Source: Volvariella volvacea V23 (taxonomy: Eukaryota; Basidiomycota; Agaricomycetes; Agaricales; Pluteaceae). Taken from it: a stretch of DNA of 64,000 nucleotides. The position numbers were made by a program, and so were the translations under genes. Location of the stretch: NCBI GenBank assembly GCA_000349905.1, contig KB722745.1, forward strand, positions 701,723 through 765,722, in the 5' to 3' direction. The notes beneath the pieces are model-generated. The model had not been told where the DNA came from. It saw only the letters and a list, made by a program, of their open reading frames with translations, and searched no databases. Below are positions 36,085-50,297 of this stretch, piece after piece; position 1 is the stretch's first letter, and every line of letters begins with the position of its first letter.

Positions 36085-37603
36085 TTAAAAATTTATTGGT
36101 GGGACGGGCTTTCTGGTAGCCCAAGACGCCCTCTTCAAACCTTTTCCTGATTCATCGGACTCAGAGCCACCCCGAACAACCTGCCTTGGCGCAAGGATTC
36201 GAGCCACATTCTCCCACCCGCCCTCTCCTTCCTGGCTTCCCCACTCCCATTCAGCTCCTGAAACGGGGCTCTCGTTAGGACTTTCCTCGATGATTCCTAG
36301 CTGCTTGGTATTCCTGTCCTTCATCAACTCCTTCATCGATACCTGGACCACGATTTTATCCTCCTGAACAACCTCTGTAACCTTCAAAATGGAATCTCGA
36401 AATGAGTTCGATCTACGTTTTTCCTGCTTGGAAGTCTTTGCATTAGAATTGAGNNNNNNNNNNNNNNNNNNNNNNNNNNNNNNNNNNNNNNNNNNNNNNN
36501 NNNNNNNNNNNNNNNNNNNNNNNNNNNNNNNNNNNNNNNNNNNNNNNNNNNNNTTGGTCGGTTGACTGTCGTTTGGAGGAGGCATCTGGATAGAAAGCAG
36601 CAGGCGGCGGAGGCGCTGGTCTTGACGCTTTTATTAATATCGCAGACGACCGGCGCTTCGCACGCTGAGAAGGCAGCGTAAGCGAATCTCTGGCTTTAGT
36701 TATCTTCGCTTGTGTTCTAGTCATAGACACTGGTCGAGGAGTGGGGGTCGGGGATTCATCTCGTCCAATTACGAGCACCTGACTATATGCATCACTGTCG
36801 TCGTGACTATTGGAGCTTTGAATCCCGTCTTCTGAGGAAGTGGAAGGGAAGACCAGCTCAACAGGGACGTTCTCGCCTAGCTTACGCCGCAGACGTTCCA
36901 TCTTCTGTCTTCTCAGAGTGCTATCGGTGGGAATGGTGAATGATGGAGGGGCAACGAGAGAGCTTCGTGGGGAGATGTTGAAGGTATGAGGGCGGATTCG
37001 TAAAGTATATCTACTATCAGGAGCGGAAGCAGGAGAATCGTATCCATTATTTCCCTCTTCACGGATCAAGGGGGATTCTGAACTTGGGGAGGATGGTGAG
37101 GGAGGTGATGTTGCAGTCGGCGAAATTGATTCCTTGTCAACAGGGGAGAAAATCGTCCGGGTGAGTCTGAGGATAGGGGGCCGACGAGTCGGAGATGAAT
37201 TAGCGGAATGTAAGGAGACATTGAGAGAAGACCCGGTTGGAGAAGTTGAACGACTGGAGCGGATGGAGCTCCGGGGAGAAAGGGAGGAAGTGGACCCGGA
37301 CGCAGATGAGACGGACTCTAAGGAGCGTCTAGAGGGATTGCCATTCTCGTGCAGGGAGGGCAAGTTGACCAAAACAGGACCTGATTATTTGGTACTGTCA
37401 GTTTAAGGCGAGTCACGAGGTACGAGGGGCGTACCTGCAAGATGGGTATCGCTTGTATCAACCAAATGAGGTGCATAACCCAGAACTTTACTGAGTTTCT
37501 TCGTGGTGCGTAACAGTTGTTTTCGTTGCTGGGACGTTAACGAGTTCGTAGTAGGCGGAGGCGGAGGGAACACGACTTTTGTGGTGCAAACTGCCGCCGC
37601 CAT
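36085..37603 (-). CDS. disordered Ser/Pro-rich protein, interrupted by assembly gap
   Basis: Exon 1 37603-37435 begins MAAAV and contains LTSQQRKQLLRTTKKLSKVL. Exon 2 starts at 37380 after a 54-bp intron and continues to the stop at 36085, but 36454-36553 is a run of N. Before the gap the protein is Ser/Pro/Arg-rich with clusters resembling phosphorylation sites and a short basic block (RRQKMERLRRKLGENVPVEL). After the gap it carries KVTEVVQEDKIVVQVSMKEL and a Trp/Glu patch before the end. The frames on either side of the N run differ, so its length of 100 is not real. No known domain; function unknown. Confidence 0.65.
36454..36553. other. 100-N assembly gap
   Basis: A run of exactly 100 undetermined bases, the usual placeholder for a gap of unknown size, inside a coding exon. 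Confidence 0.98.
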
Positions 37604-38380
37604 ATTTCGGTGATTAGGGTTGGTGTGTTGATTCAAAAAGGGAGTATATGCACTATGCAGACAATCGTCGATGGAAACCGACCACAGCAGACAAAGGAGA
37701 GAGGAAGAGATCAAAGAGAGTTGAAGAGGATTTGATGCGCCTGGTAGTGAAGGCGGGGAATGCGGTGTAGGCGTCAGACGCAGATTGGGCCACTATACAT
37801 ATCTTTTGAACAAAAGAACCCGACGAGGATAACTCGGACGGCTATGGAAGAGGCTGGAAGAGGCGACTCCATGGAATGGTTCTTGACTCTTTTTTTCTCC
37901 CAGGGCGATGCATGTGGTCAAAGGTATCGCAAGCTTATTGTTATCAACTCAACGAACCTGTCCGATCTAATCAACCCTTAGCTCCCATTACTCTATCGTC
38001 TGAGATCCACTGAATGAATCTCACCTTTTTGTTTTCCCATCTCCGGAGAACAATTGAAAGGGAAAGCTGGCTATGTCTGACAATTGCCATATTTGGGAGG
38101 ATATGATGGGAGGCCCACATTTGCGCTGTCGCGTCCCGGCGAGCTTGCGAAGGTGCCCTTAGGGCTAAGACTGCCCCGAGATCAACAAGTAATCGGGTAT
38201 GTCAGCCTCCGTTTAGCGATGCTTTAGTGCCTCCGGGCAAAGTTCGATCCTGAGCACTCAGGGGAGAAAAGCGTTGGTTGAAATGCCGAAGAAGTATCGA
38301 TGCGGTAATGTATACTGTACAAAGGTGAGAGTATAGCGATGTTTTGAGGAACTGAGGATATAGATCAGAGGTTAAAATTA
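37604..38380. other. intergenic, no supported gene
   Basis: Upstream region of the disordered-protein gene (minus) and 3' flank of the chromodomain gene (minus). Short ORFs on both strands lack support. Confidence 0.5.
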
Positions 38381-41300
38381 TTAATCGTCCAAATGTCCGG
38401 AAGTAAGTATGTGGTTTTGTAAAGCCTACAAAAATAGTGCACATCAATCGCCAATGCCTGCAATACGGATCAGAAAACTTACCTCGGTGCTAAGGAAAAC
38501 GCTGTAACAGGACTCCTCGGAGCCAGCAGGACGCCACCTGCATGGGTATACTAAAACACCACTTTCGTCCACTCTCTGAGCCATAATCCCCTCAGCATCA
38601 CTCGCCGCGGCCTCCCACCTTTGCAATCTCTCCCGCAATCTGGCAATCTCCTTATCGCGTTCTTCTAACAACATTTGTTTCTCGAACCTCAGCATTTTTT
38701 CATCTCCCAGTTCAATCTCCATGACCTGGTACTTACTCTCCATCTCCGGGTATTCAGCGGCCCTCCTCCGGATCTCGTCATTCGTTCTCCTGTCCTTCTC
38801 GGCCAAAAATTCAGCCATCCTCTTCCAGGAGTCCTTGTCAGCTTCTAATCGCTTCAACTGGTTCTCGAAAGTAGCTCTTATCATCGCAACGCCGTCTTTC
38901 GCTTGTCCTTCCGCAACCCTGGCCTTCTCCTCCAATTCCTCGTTCTCCTCCCGAACACTAGTCACAAATACTGACGCGCGAGTATACTGATCCCGGAAGA
39001 AATCGACATCCTTCGCCAACGAAGCTTTGCTCGCTTGCTCAGCCTTCAAAGCCGCCTCTAACCGCGCCTTCTCTTGTTCCCATTGACTTTTATCCTGAGC
39101 CAAGCGCTCGCGTATCTCGTCCAAATCTTTGGAGAGGTGGTCATAGCTCTGAGTTTGATCCGGGGTGATTGGTTGAAGGGGCTGAGCCTGAGTTTGCGCG
39201 TCATGTTGACTTTGGCTCTGGCTTTGGCTCTGGGTGCTCTGAACCAAGATCATCCCCTGAGAATCTCCGCCATCCCCGGTAGGTCCCGAAGATGGCACGT
39301 CGTGGGTAGTGGTGCTAGCATGGACTTTGGGAACAGAAAGGAGTTTGTCCCGCTCCAAACGAATAGATTCAAGTTCCTCCTGCGTAGCGGCGAGGCGACG
39401 TTCAAGTGTAGCTATCTCTGTCGACTTTTCGTCAAGCAATGCCAGTGCTGCTTTGAGATGCTGTGCTTGATTTGGATCCTAAGTTTCATTCGCTCAAGTG
39501 AGTCAATCTGCCCTCTGCAATCGTGGCGAAGAAGGCTATCCCCTCACCTCGAAGCTGTTCGTGCCAATAAGTTGAGTCTGCGAAACCTCCTCTCTGGAAC
39601 TCTCATCCATTGTATATTGCTGCGTTTCTGGAACATCCTCATCCATTCGTTCCGTCTGCTGTTGAGGTTGAGAAGTCCAATTCGGAGCCCTTGACCAGTC
39701 CTAATGCCAAAGTGAGCATCCACGACGCGTCAAAAGTAGACACAATTCAATTTTTGAGCTTACCTCGTCTATATGCTGGTCGAGAGAAGCACCTATCTCC
39801 TGGCTCTCCCCAGCATCACCTCCATCTTCACCCCTATCACCCACCTGCCCCGTCCTATTCGCACCCCCCACGCCGGCCGACTTACCAACCGCGGCTGACA
39901 GAGGAGTCGAAGGCGGGGGTGGAGGGAAAGAATCAAGCTCGGCATCGTCGTCAACCCTCCCTGCTTGTTGCTGTTGTTGTTGCCGCTGGGCCGCTTCGGA
40001 CATCAACACGTCCTGCGTCGTTTCCTCCTCCTCCTCCCTCCTCGGCGCCGCTGGTTTGACCGCAACCCATATCTGCGACGCGACGAGCACTTCCTCGTTT
40101 TCATCTTCATCCTCTTCCTCTTCAAACGTGGCGGTGTTGTCTGCTTGATGGCCAGCTGCTGGAGCGGGGGGTGGCGCTGGCGGTGCGGGTGCTAGCGCAG
40201 GCAACGCCGTGTTCTTCTTTGGCGGGCTGCTAGCTGCACCACCATTCAGATCCAAATACGCGTTCTCCATCTGCTCCACCGCCCTATCCAGCTCCGCCCT
40301 GTCACCATCCCCCACGCCATGACTCAACCTCAACATAGAACCCGAGCCCGCTCGCCCTCGTCTAAGAGTCTTGGGAACAATCATGGCTTGGAGTTGACGC
40401 TCCGACGACGCGAACTCTTGTATGGAATCCCGACTGGCTTCTTCCTGTGTGGAAGGCGCGGGGACGCTGGAGCCCTTGACTAATTTCTGGTGAGAAGCCG
40501 CGTTGGTGCCGTTGGATTTAGCGTTTGCGTTTGCGTTGCCGGTGGTGTGGGTGTGGTTTCGTAACCCTTCCGCGAGTTCTCGTCCTCTTTGGAGCACACT
40601 CTTTGGGGCGGGTCTTTTCGCCATTGCTCCTATCTGATGGGCCTTCATCCGCCCTCTGGTCGAGCGCTGTTGCTTCTCGGGAGAACTGAACTGGTCAATC
40701 ATCTCTTCCTCTTCCTCGTCCTCCTCACTCTCCTCTTCGCTTCCAGTATATTGCTCATCTCCCGAGAGCGCGGCAGCCGACGAAGGTAAATGAGGAGCAA
40801 AAGTCGAGGGCGAGAGTTGACGGATAGGCTTCAACGGCTTGTCGACGCGACCATGGCCCTGGTCGCGATCACGGTCACCGTCGTCATCGCGAGGGCGCTT
40901 CCTGCCTTTCGTCTTCTCAGCAGCCGCTTCCCTTTCCCCTTCCGTCTCCTCTGTCTTTCGCCTTTCGCCTTCTCTTTGCGCTCTTTCTTGAGCCAGCGCC
41001 TCGCGAACAGCCTGAGCACTCGTAGCGGCACGCTTCCCCGCGCTCCTCCTCGACTCTGGCTCCTTTGCTGCAGATGGCAGGTCAGTTGTGCCGTTGGATG
41101 GTTTCTGTTTCTGCTTGGGTTCAGGGAGGGGGAGTAGACGAGAACTTTGGGCTTTTCTAGATTGGACTTGAGCTTGCTGTACTCGCTGAGATTGGGGTTG
41201 TGTACGCCCTTCAGAGGATTGCGTTTCCGTTCCCGGGACAATTTCTGTAGTATCTTCATTACGCGATCGTGCCTTCATATGTAGTCGTGTACTTGTGTTA

Positions 41301-42716
41301 GTCATGAGTGGCGCATGAGAATTAAAAGTCGTTGTTGCAGCTGCTTTCGGCTTGATCGGTAATGCAAGAGAGGGCGGAGGAGGTGACGCAGATGACGGCC
41401 ACTGACGTTGAGAAAGAAATGAATTCGAAACCGACTCGTCCAAAGGGATCTCAGGGGACAGTTCTCGTTCGGTTGCTGCTCGTAGTTCGGGGGATTGTCG
41501 GGAGGGTGAAACTAAGAGACCGTCTGGTGGTTCAAAGGCGTGCTCTGCATGAGCATTACCTGGCTCCCCACTGTCAACCGGAGAAACAAAGCCAACCTCC
41601 TCGTCAAATTGGTGTAGACGATCAACGGTGTAGGTGGATAGCTCGCGAGCTGGCGGCTCGTCCTTCACCCGCTTCACTTTGTCCAAGTATGGCCTGTTTT
41701 TGTGGATTGTGCGTTTAGGAGAAGATGAGGCATGGTGCTTAGGCGTTGTGCCGGATGAAGATGACAGTTCGTCTTCCTCTTCTTCAATCTCTGACAACTC
41801 TTTGCGAATCTTGGGTGTGGCAGTCTTGACAATTTTTGATGGTTGTGGCTTTGCCGTCTTGGTGGCTACAGTTTTCTGAGGTGCCAACGGATCACTCTGT
41901 CTTGTGACTTTCTTGATAATTGGTTTCCGAGAACTGCCTTGTGCAGCTGACTTTCGGGGTGGTCCAATCTTTATGGGCAGCATTTGAGACGCGGGGATTT
42001 CTTCGACCTCTGACTCCTCCACAAGCTCTTCTTTCTGTGTAACTGTCTTGTCTTTGTCTTTTCCAATCGCCCGTGGGGAATCGTACGCCGCGCTGCTGTC
42101 GGACTCTTCCTCTTGTTTCAGCGCATCCCGTTTTGCCTGAATGTTGTCGCGTTCTGATTGAGTAATTCTCCTCCTCTTCTTTGCTGGGCTTCCATCCACT
42201 GTAGCAATGGGGGGTACACTTTGATCTCTTGTATCGCTGTGACGACGTTTGTTTGTGTGTGTAGTAGGTGCAACCGCAGTACTGCTTGTCCTAGAGTCGC
42301 GCCGTTTGACAGTTGACGCGGTAGAAACCGTAGAAGCTTTGGAGATGGCTGATGTTGCAGATACTCGAGACTTGCGAGATGCCGCACTTTTCGTGGCTAC
42401 ATTATGTTAGGAGACGGACCAAAAGGCAAGAGCACGACAACGCACACTTTCTCCGCCTCCCCTTCTGTGCTTTCCTCCGTTTCCAGTCCAGCACAATGTC
42501 TTCCGTGCAGTCTGTCTTATGAACCCAGTCCTGCGGGTACGGCTTTCCGGTCTTGGGATCAGTCCCTGCCCATCTCACGCGGTAGAACTTTGGCTTCTCT
42601 GCCGTGATCTCAATCACCTCCCACATCGTCTCGTCGTCATCCTCCCTCGGTATGAACTTTTCTGTATCTGAGATTCGAATGGACTGTGATTCGAGGTCTT
42701 CATCGTCGAATGCCAT
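38381..42716 (-). CDS. large chromodomain / coiled-coil nuclear protein
   Basis: Five exons on minus: 42716-42446, 42396-39764, 39700-39548, 39478-38483 and 38425-38381. All phases close, giving 1365 residues. Residues about 30-85 form a chromodomain-type fold (MWEVIEITAEKPKFYRVRW, then PQDWVHKTDCTEDI and a basic VLDWKRRKAQ helix), a module that reads methylated histone tails. Basic, NLS-like clusters follow (KKRRRI). A long disordered middle has acidic tracts, many SQ/TQ pairs and a six-Gln run near 39970. Residues about 1035-1340 form a long coiled coil (LERRLAATQEELESIRLERD and onward). The short last exon ends HLDD. Likely a chromatin-associated scaffold; the SQ/TQ clusters could be checkpoint-kinase sites (inference). 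Divergent from the DLD gene. Confidence 0.85.
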
Positions 42717-43164
42717 GATAACCTGCGGCCATCAGGCTGAGTCATACGCGCATCAACGGAGCAAAGGCGTACCAAAGGCAGCCGAGGACAAATCCTGCCA
42801 CAAAGTCAAGTCAAATGACAAGTCAAATGGGATTCAGGTTCAAAGTAACCGCGACACCAACAGCGCGCGACTGCTTATGTAAGCTCCAATCTAGGCCACC
42901 CGGTAATGCCCTGCCTGGCGGTCCGGTGGCAAGCAAGGCTCGAGAGAATTCTGACCAAGCCCGACGGCGTGCAGCCCACAGCCCCGAGCTGCTTTGTCGT
43001 GGGCGTGCTCGGCGTCGAGCAAATCCGTACGCGTCTGCAATTCCGCTGGGCTCCCAGCCAACATACGGGACAGTGAGGGTCACGTGATCTGGGCTTTTAG
43101 TAACAGCCAGGATCCGGAAAAGCGCACCTCAACCTCCCCAAAACTTTTCTCATCACTTCTACTA
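42717..43164. promoter_or_regulatory. divergent promoter region, chromodomain gene / DLD
   Basis: A 448-bp gap separates the two opposing start codons, with no ORF that can be supported. It must hold both promoters; no clear TATA element is visible. Confidence 0.5.
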
Positions 43165-45195
<2,031 letters not shown>

Positions 45196-45408
45196 TAATC
45201 CCCCGTCTGTAGCGGACACGTTTGATTCCCTTTGTTATAGAATCCTCCCATATTGCTCGACATAATACACAACTTTTTTTTTCACCTCTGACCCTGACGC
45301 CACTGGCGAATCCGATTGGTGCGAGGCTACGTCGGGTTAAAAGCGACTGGATTGAGTACCCGCTTGCTATTTTCCGCCTCTCCTGTCTTGTAAGATTATT
45401 AGCGGCTT

Positions 45409-45940
45409 ATGTATGAGAGCGCGGATCACACGAACTCTGACGACGCGCACCACTACTGGGACACGAAAACATGTAAGTGGAACCATCTCTATCGTCCAAC
45501 GCGTTAGAGATCTACTGATTAATTCTAGTGGTGATTCAAGTCAATGTGTGTCTATTCGATGTCTTCACAACTGCTATCCTTCGTCCCCGCGAACACGTCA
45601 AAATGAGCTACTTCTACGACAAGCTCCAACAGTACCCCAAGAAGCTAAGAACGAAACTTTCCGGCTATAAGCCCTGCGAGCGTGTCTTCAAGATAATGGA
45701 TTCAATCTCGCTTCCACCATGTGTGTATAGCTCCCTTGCGAACCATATGCACAAGATGGCCGTCTGACCGTCATCGACCCCGAACCTCCGGAGCGGCATG
45801 CTTTACATTTCTACAGATGCGCTCCATCTTCTGACCCTGTTTGTAAACTCTGGCCGTTTTTTGAGCGTATGCCGGTCTATGAACCGTTCAAGGCTAATGT
45901 GTGGGCGATGGGTGAGCTTGTAAGGCTTATATCGTGGTGA
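45409..45940 (+). CDS. 146-residue protein of unknown family
   Basis: Exons 45409-45472, 45529-45720 and 45756-45940; phases close and the protein is 146 residues. The second intron is only 35 bp. Distinct blocks are HVKMSYFYDKLQQYPKKLRT and, in the last exon, VIDPEPPERHALHFYRCAP and FERMPVYEPFKANVWAMGEL. No domain, signal peptide or TM segment recognised. A broken paralogue lies at 48273-48792, which supports this being a real gene family. Confidence 0.6.
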
Positions 45941-46803
45941 GGAAAGTATGTTGAGATGTATCGCTTTTAGCGTGACCTTGCGCTAGAGATGAAGAACAAG
46001 AATCTAAAGAGACATGATATGGAGGTAGTGGTGAATAGGTTGGAAAGCTGAGAGGAAACGGCTGGAGAGCTCAATTTCCCGTTTCTAAGGATACTACAAT
46101 GTGTACTGAGATAGTGAAGGAAAACAATGGCAATTAGTGCATGGCAGAAAGTTATTCAGATAGTAGGCTGACATGCATTGAAGAGAATATGAATACGATT
46201 ATACTACATAATCCGTCTCCCTCCAGTCAGCATTCAAATATAGGAGAACCATCGTCAGACATGAAAATTCTCATCTTTGTTGCTTCTTGTCTTGGACCCC
46301 AGTCAAGATGACGTATAGAGAGCAATTACAACCCATCGTCAAGTAACAATTTCCCAGTCCTCTGTGCAAGGAGCTTATATATTTTCGCATCGTTGGACGT
46401 CGTCGGTACCTGTAGCAACTGGAACGGGCTTGAAGCTTGATGACTCATGATGCAACTTTTTAGCGATCAATCCCACATTTCCCGCGAAGTGGACAAAGTT
46501 ATATCATGTTGCTTTATACGGTACAAGGCTCTACCAGTCATTCTTCGGTGCTCTCATGGATAGTACCAAGAACACCAACTCCTTTCTGCTGCACCTCGGC
46601 CCCGCCACTGCGCTTGGAAAGAGAAAGCAGCGTGCTGTTTTTGACCATATCCCGAAATCATACGAGTCTGCTGCCCTCAAGTTTTACCGCGATTTGATTA
46701 ATCGCTGGAGGATATCGAGTGATATTATAGAGGATCCGCAGAAGGCTGAAAAGCTGCTCAGGCACCGATAAATCGAAAGTTTTGGAGTCAGTTTGAACCT
46801 ATT
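45941..46803. other. intergenic; one short orphan ORF
   Basis: A plus-strand ORF at 46556-46771 reads a soluble-looking 71-residue peptide (with HLGPATALGKRKQRAVFDHI and RWRISSDIIEDPQKAEKLL). It has a natural amino-acid composition but no partner exon, homologous copy or motif here; it may be a small gene or a remnant. The rest shows nothing. Confidence 0.35.
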
Positions 46804-48064
46804 TTACCATACTTTCTTTAGATGAGTGAAGCGTTGTGGCGAGGAGGAACTGACTTTAAGTATCCCTAGAGTGACTTCAAAGCCACGTGATAGGTAAATT
46901 GCGAAGGACAAGTATGGTGTACCCAGGACGGATGCCCAATATCTATTGTATGCGATTGCTTGAACGAGGAGCCGGTGGCGATCAGTTTCGGTAGCCGTGA
47001 ATGATGTTACCTTCATATTGATGAGCACTACGTCCTTATAAAGGATAGTACAATCGCTCGCTGGCACGTATTTCTTGACGCTTGTGAGGGTTTTGATCAA
47101 AAAGGTGTGACGGGGTGTTGGTGTTCCGCTTGATACCTTGTGTTAGTGCGTGAGGGGTGAAAGGGTGGATCATACATACTGGCGATATATGAAGGATGGA
47201 GAAAATGGAGAAACTTGAAACACTGGTCGAACCACATGCTCCAAAAAGAATCCCTCTTTCCCATAAGAGGAGCTATCTTCTCGAACGATATCGATGCTGG
47301 GGATGAAGACCATGGGAAGGGCTACAATAGTACCAGCCACCATATCGGAGATATCATCTGATGTCCGTTTTTCACCCTTCACCTCTTGGAGAATCTCCTT
47401 GAAGCCTTTCCTAGTCGCTCTGTTGGTGCTTTGCTGTTGAGTGGAAGCCCGGTACTGTTGATATAATGGCATATTATTAAATGAAGTGATCCAGTTCTAA
47501 ATGATCATACGCACCCTAGTATTGAAGACGAGCTTGTTCCCATATTGACTCCAACATTGTGCCATCACATCTGGAGTCTCCGTGACAAACTCGCCATTGT
47601 TAAGATAGACGCCATCTTCACACCACTGCACACCTGTCATCGCAACCATGAAGTAGCGAGAGATTTCTGGGTATCTGTCTTGAATTTCAGGTAAACTGGC
47701 TGACAATGGATTGAGCTTGGGTTGGACTTTATTCAGATTGTATCCACTCACTTAAAGGTATGACTATCAAGCTAACCCACTCTTTATCTGGGATAGTGGG
47801 TAGCTTGTCAAAGAACGTGTCCTCGACAACTTGGGAATAGCAGAGATTCTTGCAACGCTGAGCCAGGCTGGCTGGTGTAAGTCTTGAAGGTGTAAGGGAA
47901 TCTGGCACTCCCTCTCCCGTAATTGGAATGGGAGGCTTCAGAAGAGAGAATTGGAGTTGAGAGGGATTTCGAAGGTAATGTTCTGTAGGGAGTTGAACCT
48001 GCAACGCCTTTAGTACATCCTCGAAAGTAGTTTGATCCCCGGGTGGTAGGTCTAATTCTGCCAT
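46804..48064 (-). CDS. 356-residue protein, unrecognised
   Basis: Four exons on minus: 48064-47752, 47699-47515, 47454-47215 and 47136-46804; every intron is GT-AG, 52-78 bp, and every phase closes, which is strong support for a real gene. It is a soluble protein with aromatic-rich blocks (YFMVAMTGVQWCEDGVYLNN, MAQCWSQYGNKLVFNTR, a Lys/Glu-rich KGFKEILQEVKGEKR, and RLLVQAIAYNRYWASVLGTP). I do not recognise a domain; no signal peptide or clear TM helix is visible. Convergent with the 146-residue gene and divergent from the broken paralogue at 48273. Confidence 0.65.
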
Positions 48065-48272
48065 CCTTGACGTTTGATCATGAGGACTGAGAAGACGACC
48101 CTGAATTGTATTCCAGGGGTCATTGTCTTGGCGAAAACCTTAACGGAACCTTTTACAATGAAGATGACGTGAAAGCGCTGATTGGTATGAACCAATCAAG
48201 CTCCGATTTAAATTTCAAGTTCTGAGCCTGATGCTGCTAATCGTTCACCCATGTGCCAAGCCCACTGCCAGC

Positions 48273-48792
48273 ATGGAAACGAAGACTAAGACCTGTAAGT
48301 GCCCAGCAGTGTTACACGTTGTCGACCACTAAGGACCGTGAACTCAGTTGGCGTTGTATTGTTTGGATACAAAATGACAATCCTTCTACCCTGCGAACAC
48401 GTTGGTCTGTACTATTTCTACGACGAGCTTCAAAAATTGCCAACAGTCCCCGCCGACTTGAGAACAAAACTCTCAGAATACCTGCCCCACGAGCTTTACT
48501 TTACTTCAAGACGATAGACGCGCCAGTGCCTATGAACTCACTTCCAACACCACCCGAAGAATGCATAGAATTCATCAACAAGCAGGAGAAAAGACGCAGG
48601 GTCGGACAGGCTTCGACAACGCGTTTTATTTGGCAGGGTCCTTACGACGGCAGCATTCTGAATTTAGCTATTTTGGAACCCCCTTCACTTTTGGAAGTCT
48701 CGCTGGAGGATACGCGGGCGGTGTTCAATGCTCGAGAGGTCATCCCGTTCTTCCGAAGCCACAATCTTGCCCTGACGGGGTGTCTTGGTCAT
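48273..48792 (+). pseudogene. paralogue of the 146-residue gene, broken by a 5-bp duplication
   Basis: Exon 48273-48294 (METKTKT) joins exon 48348 onward, which encodes HVGLYYFYDELQKLPTVPAD and LRTKLSEYLPHELYF, matching the gene at 45409-45940. The frame is lost at a direct TTTAC-TTTAC duplication (48495-48504) and stops at 48517. Removing one unit would bring back the downstream frame, which stays open as KTIDAPVPMNSLPTPPEECI and onward to a donor-like site after 48792. The downstream part also includes DGSILNLAILEPP, corresponding to the last exon of the intact gene. Confidence 0.6.
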
Positions 48793-48863
48793 GTAAGCCT
48801 TTTCACTGCCATGCCGCCTATTCATTCGCTTTGTAGCTTTTCACGCGCATTTCATCTATCTAG

Positions 48864-50297
48864 TCACCTGTCGCCAGATTTGAAGAAAGCCACACGTCCA
48901 GGACTATGTATATGAAGCTCGTATCCGCTCGCGAATCGGACATACACGCGTTGCTGAAACGTCGGTCGTGGACGGAGGATCGCGTTAATGGCTCGAAGTC
49001 TTGAAGGCGTGCAGAGGGCTGTGGCCGTGCCCGCAGAATAAAGCAACTCCTTGTGATCCCAAGGAATTGTAAGTGTGGACAATGAAGGAAGACGCGTCGA
49101 GCTGGGTGCGATTGGGGGACTGGGCGAGTTGACGTATGCTTCGACATCACTCTCCCTTATACCTAGTAGATAGAGCACTCATCGCGAGCCGGCGGCCAAT
49201 CGTAATAGGAGTGTGAGTGCCGGGGGTGGGCCGTACAATAGCACACCACCTGGTTCTTCAGTTTCTGGACCAATCTCCAGACTGCGGAGGTGTCGCAAAA
49301 CACTGAAGAGGGACACCAATGGTGCCGAAGGTCGCAATTACGAATTTTGAGGTTTTGCAGCCGAGTGCGGGAGAGTGAAGGAATAAGTAGAAAGATGATA
49401 GATACCCAATAGGCTACGTCCAACTCTATGGAGGATAATACGAGATTGGTCAGATGCGAATGCCTAAGGAGCCTAAGGAGCCAGTTGAGGCAAGGGGGGA
49501 AGTATAACTTCTTGTTTGAGGGTCAAAACCTCGACCTTCAAATGTCCGTCAATGGTGGGGGAAATTGCTCGACACTCCTCTTTCGTCAAACTTTGTCCCC
49601 ATTCGTCGATCCATTCGTGAACCCCAAACATTCCCATAATTCTGAAGTAGATATCGACATCAGGCGTTCGTGTCCAGAAGGTATTCCACAGCATTTCTAA
49701 GGTCGTGTATAAGGACATGTAGCCATGTCGGTAGAAGTGGAAAGGTGGGGTGCCGTGACCGAGCTCGACCTTGGTGGCCTTCTTCGTCGATACGTACATC
49801 AACTGACCATAACTCCTTGCCCACTCCCTCGCCTCCAATACCTGGCCCACCTCTCCTTGGTGGCTAGGCATGCGGTCGAAATCCAGAGCACAGAATCCTG
49901 AAATGTTCAGCTTGATGTGATCGATGGAGTCAAGCCTTTCGACCAGGTCGCAAAGTGCGTTAAGGATCTGAACCAATTGGCGGGGTATCCACTCTGGATT
50001 GAGATCTCCGTACCTATATGGAGGCCTCGAGATATAGCACGTCAAGGTGTTGACGTGGCGTAGAAAGAGTGCTATTCGTAGGGCCTGTAGGAGGTGCGGA
50101 TTGTACTCTTGCGGAAGGGAAATTTCCAGGGTGACGGCGTTTGTGGTCTGGGAGTATATGCCAGACCTTTGGAGGTAGTGTAGGATGGATATCGTATTCA
50201 AGAGACGACAAAGACGAGCAAGATTGAGGAGTACGTCTGTGGGCGAGAGAGAGATGATGTGGTGTAATACTTCGTTGGGCAAATCTAGAAGGTTCAA
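48864..50297 (-). CDS. F-box protein with LRR-like C-terminal part
   Basis: The start at 50297 opens directly into an F-box (residues 1-40: MNLLDLPNEVLHHIISLSPT, LARLCRLLN). The first exon runs to about 49475 and includes LSIDHIKLNISGFCALDF-type leucine-rich spacing. Two further exons follow on minus: about 49440-49290, with LQNLKIRNCDLRHHW, and 49178-48864, ending FFKSGDR. The exact junctions were not resolved. The first exon ends at a tandem 9-bp repeat (GCTCCTTAG twice, about 49457-49474), whose TAG units close the frame, so either an intron begins shortly before it or the gene is damaged there. Expected role: SCF substrate adaptor. Confidence 0.6.

Noticed and set aside
40831..41259. Basic 142-residue minus-strand ORF within the chromodomain gene
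   Set aside because: Alternative frame of the same coding exon; no independent start context or domain.
39610..41879. Several long plus-strand ORFs (39610-40059, 40790-41137, 41362-41718)
   Set aside because: All are antisense shadows of the large chromodomain gene, whose five exons close in phase.
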